Positions 10,754 to 21,995 of a DNA stretch of 64,000 nt are shown here, piece after piece (position 1 is the stretch's first letter; every line of letters starts with the position of its first letter). A program made the position numbers and the translations under genes. This DNA is from Isoetes taiwanensis (Eukaryota; Streptophyta; Lycopodiopsida; Isoetales; Isoetaceae): contig JAJEKV010000025.1 of the NCBI GenBank assembly GCA_021234155.1, positions 124,001 through 188,000 of the forward strand, written 5' to 3'. The notes under the pieces were generated by a model. It was not told the origin of the DNA. It saw nothing but the letters and a program-made list of their open reading frames with translations, and ran no database searches.

Positions 10754-11113
10754 GAGGGCAGAATTTTATCTAAATTGTTTTTATGTTTCATGATCTTGAG
10801 CATGGCAGGCTTGTAGCATCCGGCAGTCATGGACTGCTGCTGCAAGACGTATGCCAAGAACTCAAAATTAACAGTTGCCATCGTAAGGGGGATGGTGTGA
10901 CGACCATATAGATATTCGTATGTACAACTATGGTCGTCACACGAGGGCAGAATTTTATCTAAATTGTTTTTATGTTTCATGATCTTGAGCATCCGGCAGT
11001 CATGGACTGCTGCTGCAAGACGTATGCCAAGAACTCAAAATTAACAGTTGCCGTCGTAAGGGGGATGGTATGACGACCATATAGATATTCGTATGTACAA
11101 CTATGGTCGTCAC
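10754..11113. repeat. 189-bp tandem duplication, each copy with a 14-bp hairpin
   Basis: A unit beginning GAGGGCAGAATTTTATC at 10754 recurs at 10943. The copies differ by a few substitutions and a roughly 15-bp deletion in copy two. Each ends with an inverted repeat around a 20-bp loop; in copy one GTGTGACGACCATA (10895-10908) pairs exactly with 10929-10942. Because the unit includes the edge of the inserted DNA, the duplication came after that insertion. Confidence 0.85.
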
Positions 11114-11522
11114 ATGTGTTACGAAACACATATCTTTGCCAAACGCGCTATCTATTTTCCTTAGTGATGCTCTCTTGCATCTTCTTCATATGTGCAGTAG
11201 ATTTTGATAGGTTCTATAACATTGAAACATTCTAGAACTTATGTGCATGTGCAACACTTGGCGAGATCTCATCCATTTGAGTGGCGTGATTTGGACTATT
11301 AATTTAGATATACACACTGGATCTAGCAACAGTTGAGCATCGAGCAGAATGAAAATATTTCAGATTTTGATGTTCCATACGGACTGTGACCTTAAGTGGA
11401 GATCCCTCCGGGAAATGTCTCGACTCCTCAAAATGTCGCAAACAGCTCCTTATTATAAATTGGATACTTGATTTTTGGTAGCTAGAACTTCTGCAAGTGA
11501 TAGGCGATTGGATGCAGTGGTC

Positions 11523-11946
11523 ATCCCCACCTAAGACAGGATAGCATCAAAAGCAAAATCAGAAGCATATGCTTCGACAACATATGGTCGCAAAGGACGC
11601 ATGGGCAAGAACGGTGCCGTGGTAAAATCATGTTTGGGATAATAAAATGGTTTACGCTTCCACATTCCATTTAAATAGCACATCCTTTGCCATGAGCCAT
11701 GTCAAAGGAAGCATAATCTGAATAGTCCCCAATAAAATGTCAATAGAAGTTGGCAATCCAAGAAAACAACGAACATCTCAAAGCGAAAGAAGGTGTTTGC
11801 CACTTCAAAACAGTGTTCACCTTCTCGAGGTCCATAGAGACTCCATGAGGCGTGATACGATAGCCCATGCTCACGAAGATTCTGGGAGACCTACCAAACA
11901 TGCCCCTTGCTATCACATTTTGGCAGCATAGAAGAGCCATATGCAT
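11523..11946 (-). pseudogene. Chromovirus RT C-terminus and start of RNase H
   Basis: On the minus strand, GYRITPHGVSMDLEKV and VLKWQTPS match the connection region of Ty3/gypsy reverse transcriptase. Further on, PYVVEAYASDFAFDAILS matches the start of the adjoining RNase H, with the usual TDAS first Asp position changed to Tyr-Ala-Ser. Stops and frame changes separate the pieces. It is the third fragment of one RT whose other parts lie at 13.2-13.5 kb and 15.1-15.3 kb. Confidence 0.8.
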
Positions 11947-11949
11947 AAA

Positions 11950-13229
11950 TTACACATTTAATTAATGTTTGGCTTGATATATGTGTGCATGAGCTAATGA
12001 ATCAAGAATCTTGAAGACATCCATCTTTGAAGACTTGTAGAAAACATTTGTGATAGAACTTAAAATAGAGCACTTACGAAGAAGAATAGTAGTTGGCCCT
12101 TTGAAGACCCCTTTGTCAAAGTTTGGAAGACCCCTCAAGCTTCAATGGTATTTTTCTTGATCCAGATTCTTTTGCATGAATTTCATTTTCAAAGGCATGA
12201 TCCACAAGTCCCTAGGCTCTACCACCTTGATTCCACTCAAAAAACATCTCCCACATTTTTAGAGCTTGGGATTGATTAATAATTTGGTGTATGATATTCC
12301 TTTCAACAAAAATCCATCCTTTTGGCAAGAGATCCCTATTCAATTCATGCTAAGAAATATGAAAGTGAGGTAAATCTTGGTGAAAAAGCAAGACTTTGGG
12401 CAAGACAAAGTCTGCAACCTTCTCAGAAGTTTGTATGAGTATATTTTTGTCCTTAAGTAGTGTTGCATCAGATAAAACAAGAAAAAAACAAGCATTACAC
12501 CTTAGCATAAGTTATCACTAGTTTCGGTAAATAAGAGTTGGATTTGAGAATATTAGGCATCTAAGAGTGTGCATGTGTGTAGCATATAGTTGAGATGCTA
12601 TTTACGAGGAAACATTCAAAAAAATTCCTTGAATTCCAACTTGTCCAAAATCCGTGGCGATAGAAAAGTCATTCTTTTTGAGCAAATTGTCATCTTTTAT
12701 CAAAAGCACTTGATGCAGTTTATATGCAGATCGCGGGAAGTGTTAAAGCTAAAAAGGGGACCCCATTTGCTTAATCTACAAGAAGTAGCTTGCTGGTTTC
12801 TTGCATTGTGCAGTTAACTTGGTAAAAATTGGATTTTCTGATCATATTTCACGATCATTTGTGAAAAATTTTGATGCACAAGCTTTGCAAGTCTCTAAGT
12901 GTTAGAAGTAAAAAAAGTGATCAATTATTTCATCTGCAAAATTCAACTTGCTGCCAAAAGTATTGACCAAGTTTTGACTTGGTTAGGATTGCAAATTTGA
13001 GGGTGTTCTACACATTTTCTTGCATCAGACTTTTGAACATAGATTATTTGCATATCAAAGCATCTTTCTGGATTTGAATTGTATCAAAATTCGGGCCAGG
13101 GAGCAAATGTCATAAGTTTTGCTGAGATCACCTTTTTTTTGTTTTGGGAAAGCACTTCTAACTCAAAATTTTAGTTTTTTCTTTGCAATTGTTTTGCTCA
13201 GAGTGATTGCATGAAGCAACCTGGAGGTT
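11950..13229. other. Insertion splitting the RT; no gene recognised
   Basis: AT-rich sequence between two consecutive parts of the same RT. It resembles retroelement untranslated or leader DNA, with loosely repeated clauses (TTGCATTGTGCAG, AAATTTTGATGC) but no domain. Confidence 0.5.
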
Positions 13230-13500
13230 CTAAACCATTGAGATTGAAGGCTTGCCAGGAATACTCTCATGTTCTTCAAGAGTCTTACGACAAATAAGAA
13301 TGTCATCTAAATAGATGATAACAAAAATGTCTAAGAACTCTCGAAAGACATCGTAAGCTATATGCTGGAAAACTTCTGGAGCATTGATAAACCAAAATGG
13401 GCATAACTGTGTACTCAAAATGGCCATACCGAGTACGAAATATGATCTTCTAATCATCATCCTCTCGGATCTGGAATATGTAGCATAATAACAGGGGGTT
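13230..13500 (-). pseudogene. Chromovirus RT catalytic core (YLDD) fragment
   Basis: On the minus strand, FRTRYGHFEYTVMP, INAPEVFQHIAYDVFREF and VIIYLDDILI match the palm of Ty3/gypsy reverse transcriptase, including the YLDD metal-binding motif. A frame change lies near 13410 and a stop near 13470. It is separated from the RT N-terminal fragment by a 1.6-kb insertion and from the C-terminal fragment by 1.3 kb. Confidence 0.85.
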
Positions 13501-13576
13501 TTCTTTGTGTTTTTGTACGCTTTTCACTAAGGTTTTCCTATGATTTCGTGATGTATTCAAATGGATGTACTAAAAA

Positions 13577-13730
13577 GCCCTTTTTTTTGTGCGTGTGGTG
13601 CATAATGGTCAACAACCAATGGCTCACAACAAAAGCTCTTTTTTTGTGTGTGTGGTGCATAATGGTCAACAACCAATGGCTCACAACAAAAGTCCTCTTT
13701 TTGTGTGTGTGGTGCATAATGGGCACATGA
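13577..13730. repeat. 57-bp tandem repeat, 2.6 copies
   Basis: The unit contains GTGTGGTGCATAATGGTCAA and repeats exactly every 57 bp (13593, 13650, 13707) with a few changes. As 57 is divisible by three, repetitive peptides appear in all frames; none is a gene. Confidence 0.9.
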
Positions 13731-14382
13731 AGGGCGCATGTAGTGCGGTTTCCGCCGGCAACACATTTCTTATCATAACTTTTGATCGAGCTGACGTTTG
13801 AGATGATTTTTATTGCGTTGGAAAGCTCTCTCTAGAGATATTTTTGATAGTGTATGATATGGATATGTTTGGTTAAGTTATCTATGCTAAAACAGCAATT
13901 TTCCGGCCGGGTTTGGTAGGCTTTTACATCCTACCGGTGATTATCTGAGGATTTAGCTTATTGGATATTGTTTTATGGCTCATTCCGAATGAAGCCTGCA
14001 AAAATTACCATGCATTTTTTAGATTGTGAGGCTTCTAGATCCTTGTGCTAACAAGCAGAAAAAGTTTCCACTTTGGTTTCTCACCACAAGAATCCATGGA
14101 GGCCAAAGGTTCTTTGTTAACTTCCGGTTGCAAAATGTTTGTGTATGGGTGTTGCAAACTTTATGACTTTGAGAGAAGAATAATGGGATCAATCATGCTC
14201 TATCTTTATGGTAACTTTTACTTATGTTCTATTTGTTTTATTGTGATGAAATTCAAAAGCTATGGTGATGAAAGCCTCAAATGAATTCTAGTTTTTTTTT
14301 CTCGGGTTTGAATTCTAAAATTTTTTGTCTCACCGGGGAGGGGGTGTGGCGTCCTTAAGGCCCGAAGGGCCAAAAATTTTTT

Positions 14383-15072
14383 GCAACACAAACCATTAAC
14401 ATCCAACATATAAAAATTAAACCCCCAACACATAACAACCAACACATAACAACCATTGACATTAACAACCAACACATAACTACCATTGACATTAATTAAC
14501 ACAACCATTGGGTCCAACACATTTAAATTAAAATCCCCTTAAACCCCTTTGGTTTGGGTGCATATTCATTTACGGGGGTGGCGATTGAAAACGAGAGCCC
14601 CTCATAATTGTATTTTTGCACGTATGAAATCAACACCATATAGTATTCTCGCTTGAAATCTTATAGTATTTTGCGAATCTTGTTATACAAGATAGCAAAT
14701 TTTGTACTTGCATACCCCACAAACGAGGAACTTTTGTGCACGGTGTAGATTAAGGAATAAGGGGTGAATATGCCTATCCAATGGATCTTCTTTCGTTGTC
14801 CGAGTCACTTGGTGTGAATATGCACCCAAACCAAAGGGGTTTAGGGGGATTTTAATTTAAATGTGTTGGCCCCAATGGTTGTGTTAATTAATGTCAATGG
14901 TAGTTATGTGTTGGTTGTCATGTCAATGGTTGTGAAATGTGTTGGTTGTTATGTGTTGGGGGTTTAATTTTTATATGTTGGATGTTAATGGTTTGTGTTG
15001 GATGTTAATGGTTTGTGTTGGTTGTTATGTGTTGGTTGTTATGTGTTGGGGGGTTTAATTTCTATGTGTTGG
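14383..15072. mobile_element. 690-bp foldback element with about 190-250 bp inverted arms
   Basis: The sequence from 14383 to 14568 returns as reverse complement at 14815-15072. The innermost 80 bp match with about two differences, and the outer parts consist of variable numbers of a CAACACATAACAACCAA-type unit. The central 245 bp have no recognisable gene. It is part of the insertion that separates two adjacent RT motifs of the chromovirus, so it is younger than the retroelement or arrived nested within another insertion. Confidence 0.85.
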
Positions 15073-15310
15073 ATAAGATATAGGCACCACGAAGATCAAT
15101 CTTCGTAAAATAACGCGTAGCTTGAACCCGCTCCAATAACTCCGGGATCAGAGGAAGCGGATACCGATTCGGCATTGTGATTAGGCCGTGATAATCAACA
15201 ACTAGATGTAGAGAATCATCCTTCCTTTCTACGGAGAAGATAGGCAATGTTAAATGAAGCCAGTAGCTAGATTCTCTTCAATAGAATCCTGCAAACCTTC
15301 AACTCAATGG
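15062..15310 (-). pseudogene. Chromovirus RT N-terminal fragment
   Basis: On the minus strand, LHLVVDYHGL, NRYPLPLIPELLERVQ and YFTKIDLRGAY match fingers and palm motifs of Ty3/gypsy RT (the usual form is VDYRGLN and FTKIDLRGAY). Upstream, EENLATGFI is also typical, followed by a stop and a small deletion. The next RT motif resumes at 13.5 kb. Confidence 0.85.
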
Positions 15311-15859
15311 GGGATAGCCATATATAGAACCAAATAGCAGCATCGTCTCAAACTGCAGATTAAAATAGAACAATCATATATGGACGATGCTTTGGGAACT
15401 TGCTGGCCTTGATTTTTTGTCAAACACATTAGAAAAGTTGCCATTTTATTTTTGAGCATTGAAGCAGACTTCTCCAATGCAGAGCTAATCAACGAATGAA
15501 CCTGGATTACAAATACTGTACTTGGATCTTGCCTTATGGGGAAATGACCCATTTTAGTCATGTACAGTAGTGGGGGTAGGTCCCATCTAGGTGTATTATA
15601 TCCCAATTCTCCATGAACTTTTCATGGATGTTAAAATATCTCTATCTATCCTTCCTTCCTTCCTCATTCCTAACTACCAAACCCTTTTGTTGGGGTAAGA
15701 CTTACCAATTTCTTATTGGCGCTGACATAGCATAAAGGCTAAAGTCTTCACTAGTTATTTAGATATTTGCATGTGGTGTATTTGCCATCCATATATGAAT
15801 AGTCCTCCAAGAAATAGAAAGCATTTTCTTCTATATTTGCACATCAAAATTTCTTTGAA
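15311..15859. other. 3' flank of the monooxygenase; no gene seen
   Basis: AT-rich DNA between the retroelement fragment and the monooxygenase stop codon. A CTTCCTTCCTTCC microsatellite lies near 15650. A 100-residue minus-strand open frame at 15304-15606 shows no recognisable motif. Confidence 0.5.
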
Positions 15860-18351
15860 TTATTGTACTGGCAAATGTCCACAATGAAAATGTGTATGAC
15901 GAGAGTAGACACAAACTCGGAGCACTAATTGGAGGACGAAGGTATCCCTAAGATAACATACAAATGGGGAACTAAATGTCATGACTACCCCCATAATGCG
16001 AGATTGGATCATTATTGGTAACCATCTCTTCCATCTTTGGTTCATATACGTTTTTAGAGCATAGGATAATTTGTAATTGGAATCTTCTTGGTCTTTTAGA
16101 GCAGTGAAAATTTCGCGTGCCAAAATAACTCCATCTTCTAAAGCTAAGCATCCTCCCTGAGCCAAGTTATGTGTCATTGGATGTAAAGCATCCCCAGCTA
16201 GTGTTACTCCATTAATGGCCATCTTTTGGGTTAAAAATGAAAGACTCCATCTATCTCTCAACATGCTCATGTTTAGTGTCTCTAGGGAAGAGTTGTCTAT
16301 AAGATCATACATGACACTTTTACTATGTATTGACCAATCTTTGATCAATGCCTTTGCATCTTCCCTGATTGTTTTGGTATCAAACATCCAACCTGCAACA
16401 TATAATTATTCGTTAAGCACATTTTCTATGAGTAAAGCACATTTCCTATGCGCCATAGTGCATAATCATAGCCACACAATACATTTTGATGTGATGTTAA
16501 AGAATCTATATATCTATCTATCTATCTCAGTGATAAACGAACTACCATATATGGGTGTGCATTCACTTTAATCAATGCCTACTAATTGGAATACTTTTTA
16601 TAGCTTCATTTTTCCATCATAATGTGACCCTAGCATGTAAAAAATGCCATGTTTATGGACACTAGGTCAATTAATTAACATTAGTTGATTATTTTTTCAT
16701 AGAATGCATTGTTTTGGGGCACTATATTCGACCTAATTGACTTAGTGAACACGTGTGCATGTGTGCCCATGGGAGAGGTACCTCCAAGAGGGTGGGAGGG
16801 AGGGAGAGATAGAGAGAGAAACCTTGCTTATGATTATTAAAGGCAATGAACCAGTAGACCTTATCAAAAGAAATAGGAGCAATTCCTGTTCGCACACCCC
16901 GACCAAGGTATTGTCTACCAACAGAGGCAAATTCATGACCTCTTGGATATTTAGACACACCGCGAATAACATATTGTCCCACAAATCTAGGTTCCTTCAG
17001 CCCCATCCATTTGGCAACAACAGAATGCACACCATCACATCCAATGAGAACCTATAACATTTCATCAAGATGAAATTATTAACAGGAAACACATCCTCAA
17101 AACAAATTTTGCATTTTGACCAGCCGTACCTTTGCAGTAATTGTTGTTCCATCATCCAAAGAAATGTCTATAATAGATCCTTCTTTACCTTTTGATATCT
17201 TCCCAACTTTACTATTAAATCTAATGGTTTCTTTAGGAAGGGGCCTTGCAAGTGCTTCCACAAGTGCTGTGCGCTCCACTGCTCGTAGTTCATTGCTGGA
17301 AATGTAAAACTAGGGAAAACTCAAGCACTAACATTGTCTATCTACATTATGGAACTTGACATCACTATTATTTATGGAATTAACCACAGATCAAAATGTG
17401 GACTCGTATAATGAGTAACCTTAGCAATGTACAATTGTGCTTTTATTACTGAAAGAATAACATTCATTCTTCGTTCTCAAATCTGCTTCTTCCCGTGCAG
17501 ATTGCCATGATTTTTTTAAATAGACTTTAAGCTTGTTTAATAAGCATGTAAATTTTAAAGAACATGCCTTCAAAAAAAAAATCATGTAACTACCTTTCTC
17601 TTTAGGAGAGAAAAGAGATTGAACTCCTATGTACCTGACATCATTACCAAAGCTGAATTGCTGGATCAACTTCCCAGCCTCTGAAAAAATCTCAGCACTG
17701 CATCACAGAGAACTGGCTTGAATTACACGTGCAAATCATAAGCCATGTATTGGGCATGCCCATTCATAATGTCAGGCATTCAAGCAATAGAGCCATTATA
17801 TACAAGAACAAAACATGCATCCACTACCTTCTGTGAGCTCAGAGAATGCAGAAAAGTGCAAAAAATTCCAACAAAGGATACCATGGCAGCTAACCTTACC
17901 CAGAGATATTCAGGTACTTTTTACGCAATTCATCTGAAATACCAAGCGCATCTAGAGCATGCCAAGCATTTTTCCAAAGAGAAATCGATGTTCCACCAGG
18001 TCTTAGCCTACCTGACTGCTCCAAAACAAGTGTTTTGACTCCTAACCTGAAAACCAGGATTAGGCCGTAGCATTTCTGATATTTCAAATCCAAAAAAGCA
18101 TGAGAAAGGCGATTTACAAGGACAAACTTTGCCATATGTCAAAGACTAATTTAGGGTAAGGGATGAATGCTACCACAAGAAATCGACAGAATGAAGAAAA
18201 ACGAGCGATGGGATATTACCTGTGAAAAATGAGCCATGGCAGAGATGGGATTTTACCTGTGGAAAGCAAGCGCTGTGGCAAGGCCTGCAATGCCAGCACC
18301 GATTATAACTATGTGTTGTTCGTGAGAGAACAGAGTAGGCTCTTCTGCCAT
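15860..18351 (-). CDS. FAD-dependent monooxygenase (plant MO / zeaxanthin epoxidase-like), intact
   Basis: Six minus-strand exons join in frame to encode 410 residues: 18351-18257, 18046-17900, 17697-17635, 17295-17130, 17051-16823 and 16392-15860. All introns are GT-AG (78-430 bp). The FAD/NAD(P)-binding Rossmann motif GAGIAGL begins at residue 18, with an acidic residue at 41 (VLEQ). The segment RAVERTALVEAL is typical of this plant family, GCDGVHS at 161-167 is the DG motif, and GDALHPMTHNLAQGG from 300 is the FAD-binding GD motif. The length matches Arabidopsis MO1/MO2/CTF2-like proteins, which belong to the salicylate hydroxylase-like class A flavoprotein group; substrates of most members are unknown. 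No transit peptide is evident. The start is the first ATG before the Rossmann strand and lies 42 bp below a TATA box. No defects were seen. Confidence 0.92.
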
Positions 18352-18382
18352 TGTCTGTCTGCCACTTGTGCAAATAATTATG

Positions 18383-18914
18383 GGTACATATACCTTTATA
18401 TACTACAGAAGTCCAGAAATGGTCCAACATGTCGTAAGTTCCTAACCTTGCATTTTTTTTTTTGCTTTTTTGGTCTGGTCTTTGCCCTCAATTCTATCCT
18501 ATCCTATTCTATTCTATTCTAATCTTCTTATTCCTAGTTCGTGTGGTGTTCCTTAACACCCTGATCCCTCAGGTATTATGCAAAAAAAAAAAATTCGGAC
18601 CATTTTGTGTATGGCCAAAATGTCTCGGGCCTCCGCCCTCGGTACATATGCCTTTATAGACTACATAAGTCCAAGAAATGGTCCAACATGTCATATGTTC
18701 CTACCATTAGCCTTGTGTTTTTCAGGACTGCAGCTAGAAGTCTTCTATGTCCAAATGGACTTAGAAGTCTTAAAAGTCTGATGTAAATCAGACTTAGAAA
18801 AGGTTTTTTTTTTTTGGGTCTGGTCTTTGCCCTCAATTCTATTTTATTCTATTCTAATCTAATCTAATCTAGTCTAATCTAATCTTCTTGTTCCTAGTTC
18901 GTGTGGTGTTCCTA
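18383..18914 (-). promoter_or_regulatory. Duplicated promoter region of the monooxygenase gene
   Basis: A block at 18383-18554 recurs at 18641-18914, offset 258 bp. Each copy has a TATA-like box read on the minus strand: TATATAAAGG at 18402-18393 and TCTATAAAGG at 18660-18651. Each also contains GAAATGGTCCAACATGTC and a (TCTAT/TCTAA)n pentanucleotide tract. The proximal box is 42 bp from the ATG, implying a very short leader. The distal copy carries an extra roughly 100 bp with a small hairpin (AGTCTGATGTAAATCAGACT). Confidence 0.65.
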
Positions 18915-21900
18915 GTCCCTTTAAACACATGCATCTTGAACAATTCCAATCATCTCCTGTTTACCAACAGTGTTTCAAATAGCTTCTGACTTGTTACCTC
19001 CTCTCCTTTTCGACTACTTCAAAGTTGTCTCTGTGCTAGTCCAATGACCTCGTGAACTGTCATATTATTATTTCTCGTGTCAACTTCGAGTTGGTGATCA
19101 CAAAAATAAAATCTGGATTCATGTACCTAGGCAAGAGCCGTGTATCTCTTTACTGCACTTCTTGACTAGTCAACTTCATCATCAGCTTTCTATCATTGGA
19201 ATAAGTAAAGAAACAAAATGATATTCCAATCGCATTCCTGTAAAACTGGACAATTTAAGACTTCATGCAATCTCTGGAATACCTATCAAATTGAAATGAC
19301 ATGTCACAATTCAATGGATCTCTTCCTTTGTATTCTGGATGTGTCAACTTCATCACACCTTTTTAACTCTAAATATCGAACAAAAAGGACATAATGTTAC
19401 ACATGTCCTAGTCGAGAGCATGCATGATTGTTTACATGCAATAAAGTGACATTGATGAGTAGCTCCAATTCTACCATGCGTGACGTTGGCAATGTGAATG
19501 TAGTCGAGATATTAGAGCACAAAATGAACGGAATATGTGATTCATACAAAACAAGATGATGACGCAAACACTTGAACAAAAATTGAATTAGAATGCCCAC
19601 GAGCTAATATCCTTTGAGAGCACAAGGGTGTGTTGTTATATTAAAGCCACCTCCTTCAAAGTTGCAGAACTCATATAAAATTGTATCAAACACGTAATGT
19701 ATGAAGGTGTCCTAGGCACATAGATAAGTTCCAAGAATAATAATGTGATTTGAGTTTCTCATTTTCAAATGCAATATATGATGTCTAAATATTTTTATGG
19801 GCATAGAGGCACTTGGATAAACAATTTGATCCAGAAAGAAACTGGCGGCATAAAATGGGCACAAACGCTAATTGACCCAGAAACCTATGAAACAGAAATT
19901 AATGCCATGTCAATAGTATACACATTCAGATAAATGGGGCAGAACAAATCTTCCCTACATACAACCAAGCTTAGTCTAACCTTCACTTGCAAAGTAACGA
20001 ATATTTATTGTGCAATACACAACTGAAGCTTGCCTCCTTTTGTTGCTGCTAAAAAGCAAACATACAAAGATAAAAATGAACATCAGCAATAGATTCCCTA
20101 AACCTATAAAAACTTCAAGATGTCAAATACACAATCGCATCAAAACCCAAGACCTAAAGTTCCCCAATGTAGCTTTATGAAATCAAAGGGACTAACCTCT
20201 ATAATGATGCAATGGATGTTGCTGAGCACGAACAAATGTTCATCAAATAATCAAATAAATAGATCACAAAGGTCTCCATCATATTACTTGTGAATAAATA
20301 GGGGTTAGAAGATGCCACAAAGCAATCAGAAGATTTAATTTGCTTGGCATAGCAGGTTATCAAGGGTTTCATAAATCTTTATCTAAAGCCCACTTAGCGT
20401 AGTCGAGATGAAGGTACTCTGATCTAAATACAGTGAGGCATCAGATGCAAATTATAACCTGATGCAATAGATTTCAATGGGGGTAAAGATCAAATTGAAA
20501 ATCAAAGGCCTAAAACTGTGAATACTTACAAAGCCAAAGAGAAACAAAAGCCAAAGAGAAACATGGAATAAATCAAAACCTGATGCTGGCTAGACTTGTA
20601 TAGCATAAACTGAACTATCAGTCTTATGCTCTCTCATTGTTGAAGTCCACTGCATGGGCATAATTCATAAACCTTCCAGGCATCACGATGGGGAGCTTAT
20701 CTCTTCACAAATGCCTTTTGGCTTTGAATTTTTTAAAGCAATGGTTTGTACAGCAACGATTGTAATGAATGTAGCAGAAGCAACTCCACGGAGCTAGAAG
20801 ATAGAAGCTCATATTCTACTGCCATAGTGTTGCTGGAAAACATGGTAGCTTACAACGCCCAAGTCTTTGTCCAAGTATTGAACCTTATAAGCAAGAATCT
20901 GCTCCAGCAAAATGAACACAAAGAAATGGAAAATACTCTTTATGTTTTGCATGAAGCTTATAATTCTCTATTCTTATAACTATTTGTTCTCTTCTATGCT
21001 AGAATTGTATGAGCTATGAAAGGGCATGTGTTGCATGTCAGAATAAAGGCTAATCAAAATGCAAATGAACTTCCAGGTTTTGGCATCCTTATGTATCATG
21101 AAAGGGCACAAATCTAGATAGGCAACAAAACTCATGTCTCTAGCAACAATGGAGCATGAGCATTTTTGAAGAAATCAAGCAGCAGCTGTTTACTGTCCAA
21201 GTACTAAATAATATAATGTGGTACAGCAGCATGAAATACTATAAAATGGAAATGAGTTGCCTCAAGCACCAGGCTCTTTACATTTGCAAAAGGAAACATG
21301 TCAACATGAATATAAGCAGATATGAATGAGAATTACTACATTTTTATGCTCATGAGATGATGCTACAACTTACAACAATAAAAGAATATGAGATGTCGTT
21401 GGCATTTGAGCAAAAGATACCGTACATCTATATAGGATGTTATAAACATTCCTATCATGCATATAATGCAAAACATCCATAGCATATTTTCTGCATTAAC
21501 CAAAGGTCCTCATTTAAAAAGAGCAATTGCAAATGAAACAAGGTGTTGCGCACAGAGGGTTGCCTTCTAGTTTCCCGACGGTAAAGTGGCTTAAATGAAA
21601 CCGCGTGGAATCAAAATTTCTAGTTCAAACCCCCCACCATATCTGTCGCCTCAATGTTTGAACGCTACTGTAGATATGTGAATGTATTTAACGTTATATT
21701 TAGACAAGTCATAATTTTATAATTTCATGGAATGCAATGATATGAAAATAGCTTCATGAGTAAATGCGAAAGATGTTCTAATAATATGATGTGATGTGTT
21801 TCATGATGAATCCAGGAACCCATTGCATAATTGATACGCCTTTATCAAACAATGGAGTTTTGTTAGATAGTTTAAACAATGGTGATATTAAAGAAATGGT

Positions 21901-21995
21901 CATAATGTCCATGAGTCTATTAAATTTTAATGGTGCCTACTGCAATATAATAGACTTAGAATTGGCCTCTTAAACAATTCTTGTATGCTCTGCAG
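18915..21995. other. Intergenic; no gene seen
   Basis: AT-rich DNA with only short open frames and no recognised domain. I looked on the plus strand for upstream exons (mitochondrial presequence) of the ferredoxin relic and saw none that I could support. Confidence 0.5.

Larger units (their letters stand above)
10036..11113 (+). repeat. Second LTR copy (solo LTR candidate) with insertion and partial duplication
   Basis: It starts with a perfect palindrome (TGTTAACCAC, CTA, GTGGTTAACA) and follows the LTR at 4118 closely to about 10230. Homology resumes at about 10785 (CATGATCTTGAGC onward). The interruption carries the MITE at 10447-10683 and is bracketed by an 18-bp inverted repeat, CAGAATTTTATCTAAATT, near 10274 and 10759. 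No coding domain lies beside it, so it is a solo LTR or a displaced 5' LTR. Confidence 0.65.

Noticed and set aside
15304-15606. 100-residue minus-strand frame upstream of the RT fragment, considered as a retroviral-type protease region
   Set aside because: No DTGA/DSGA-type catalytic motif or other protease signature is visible.
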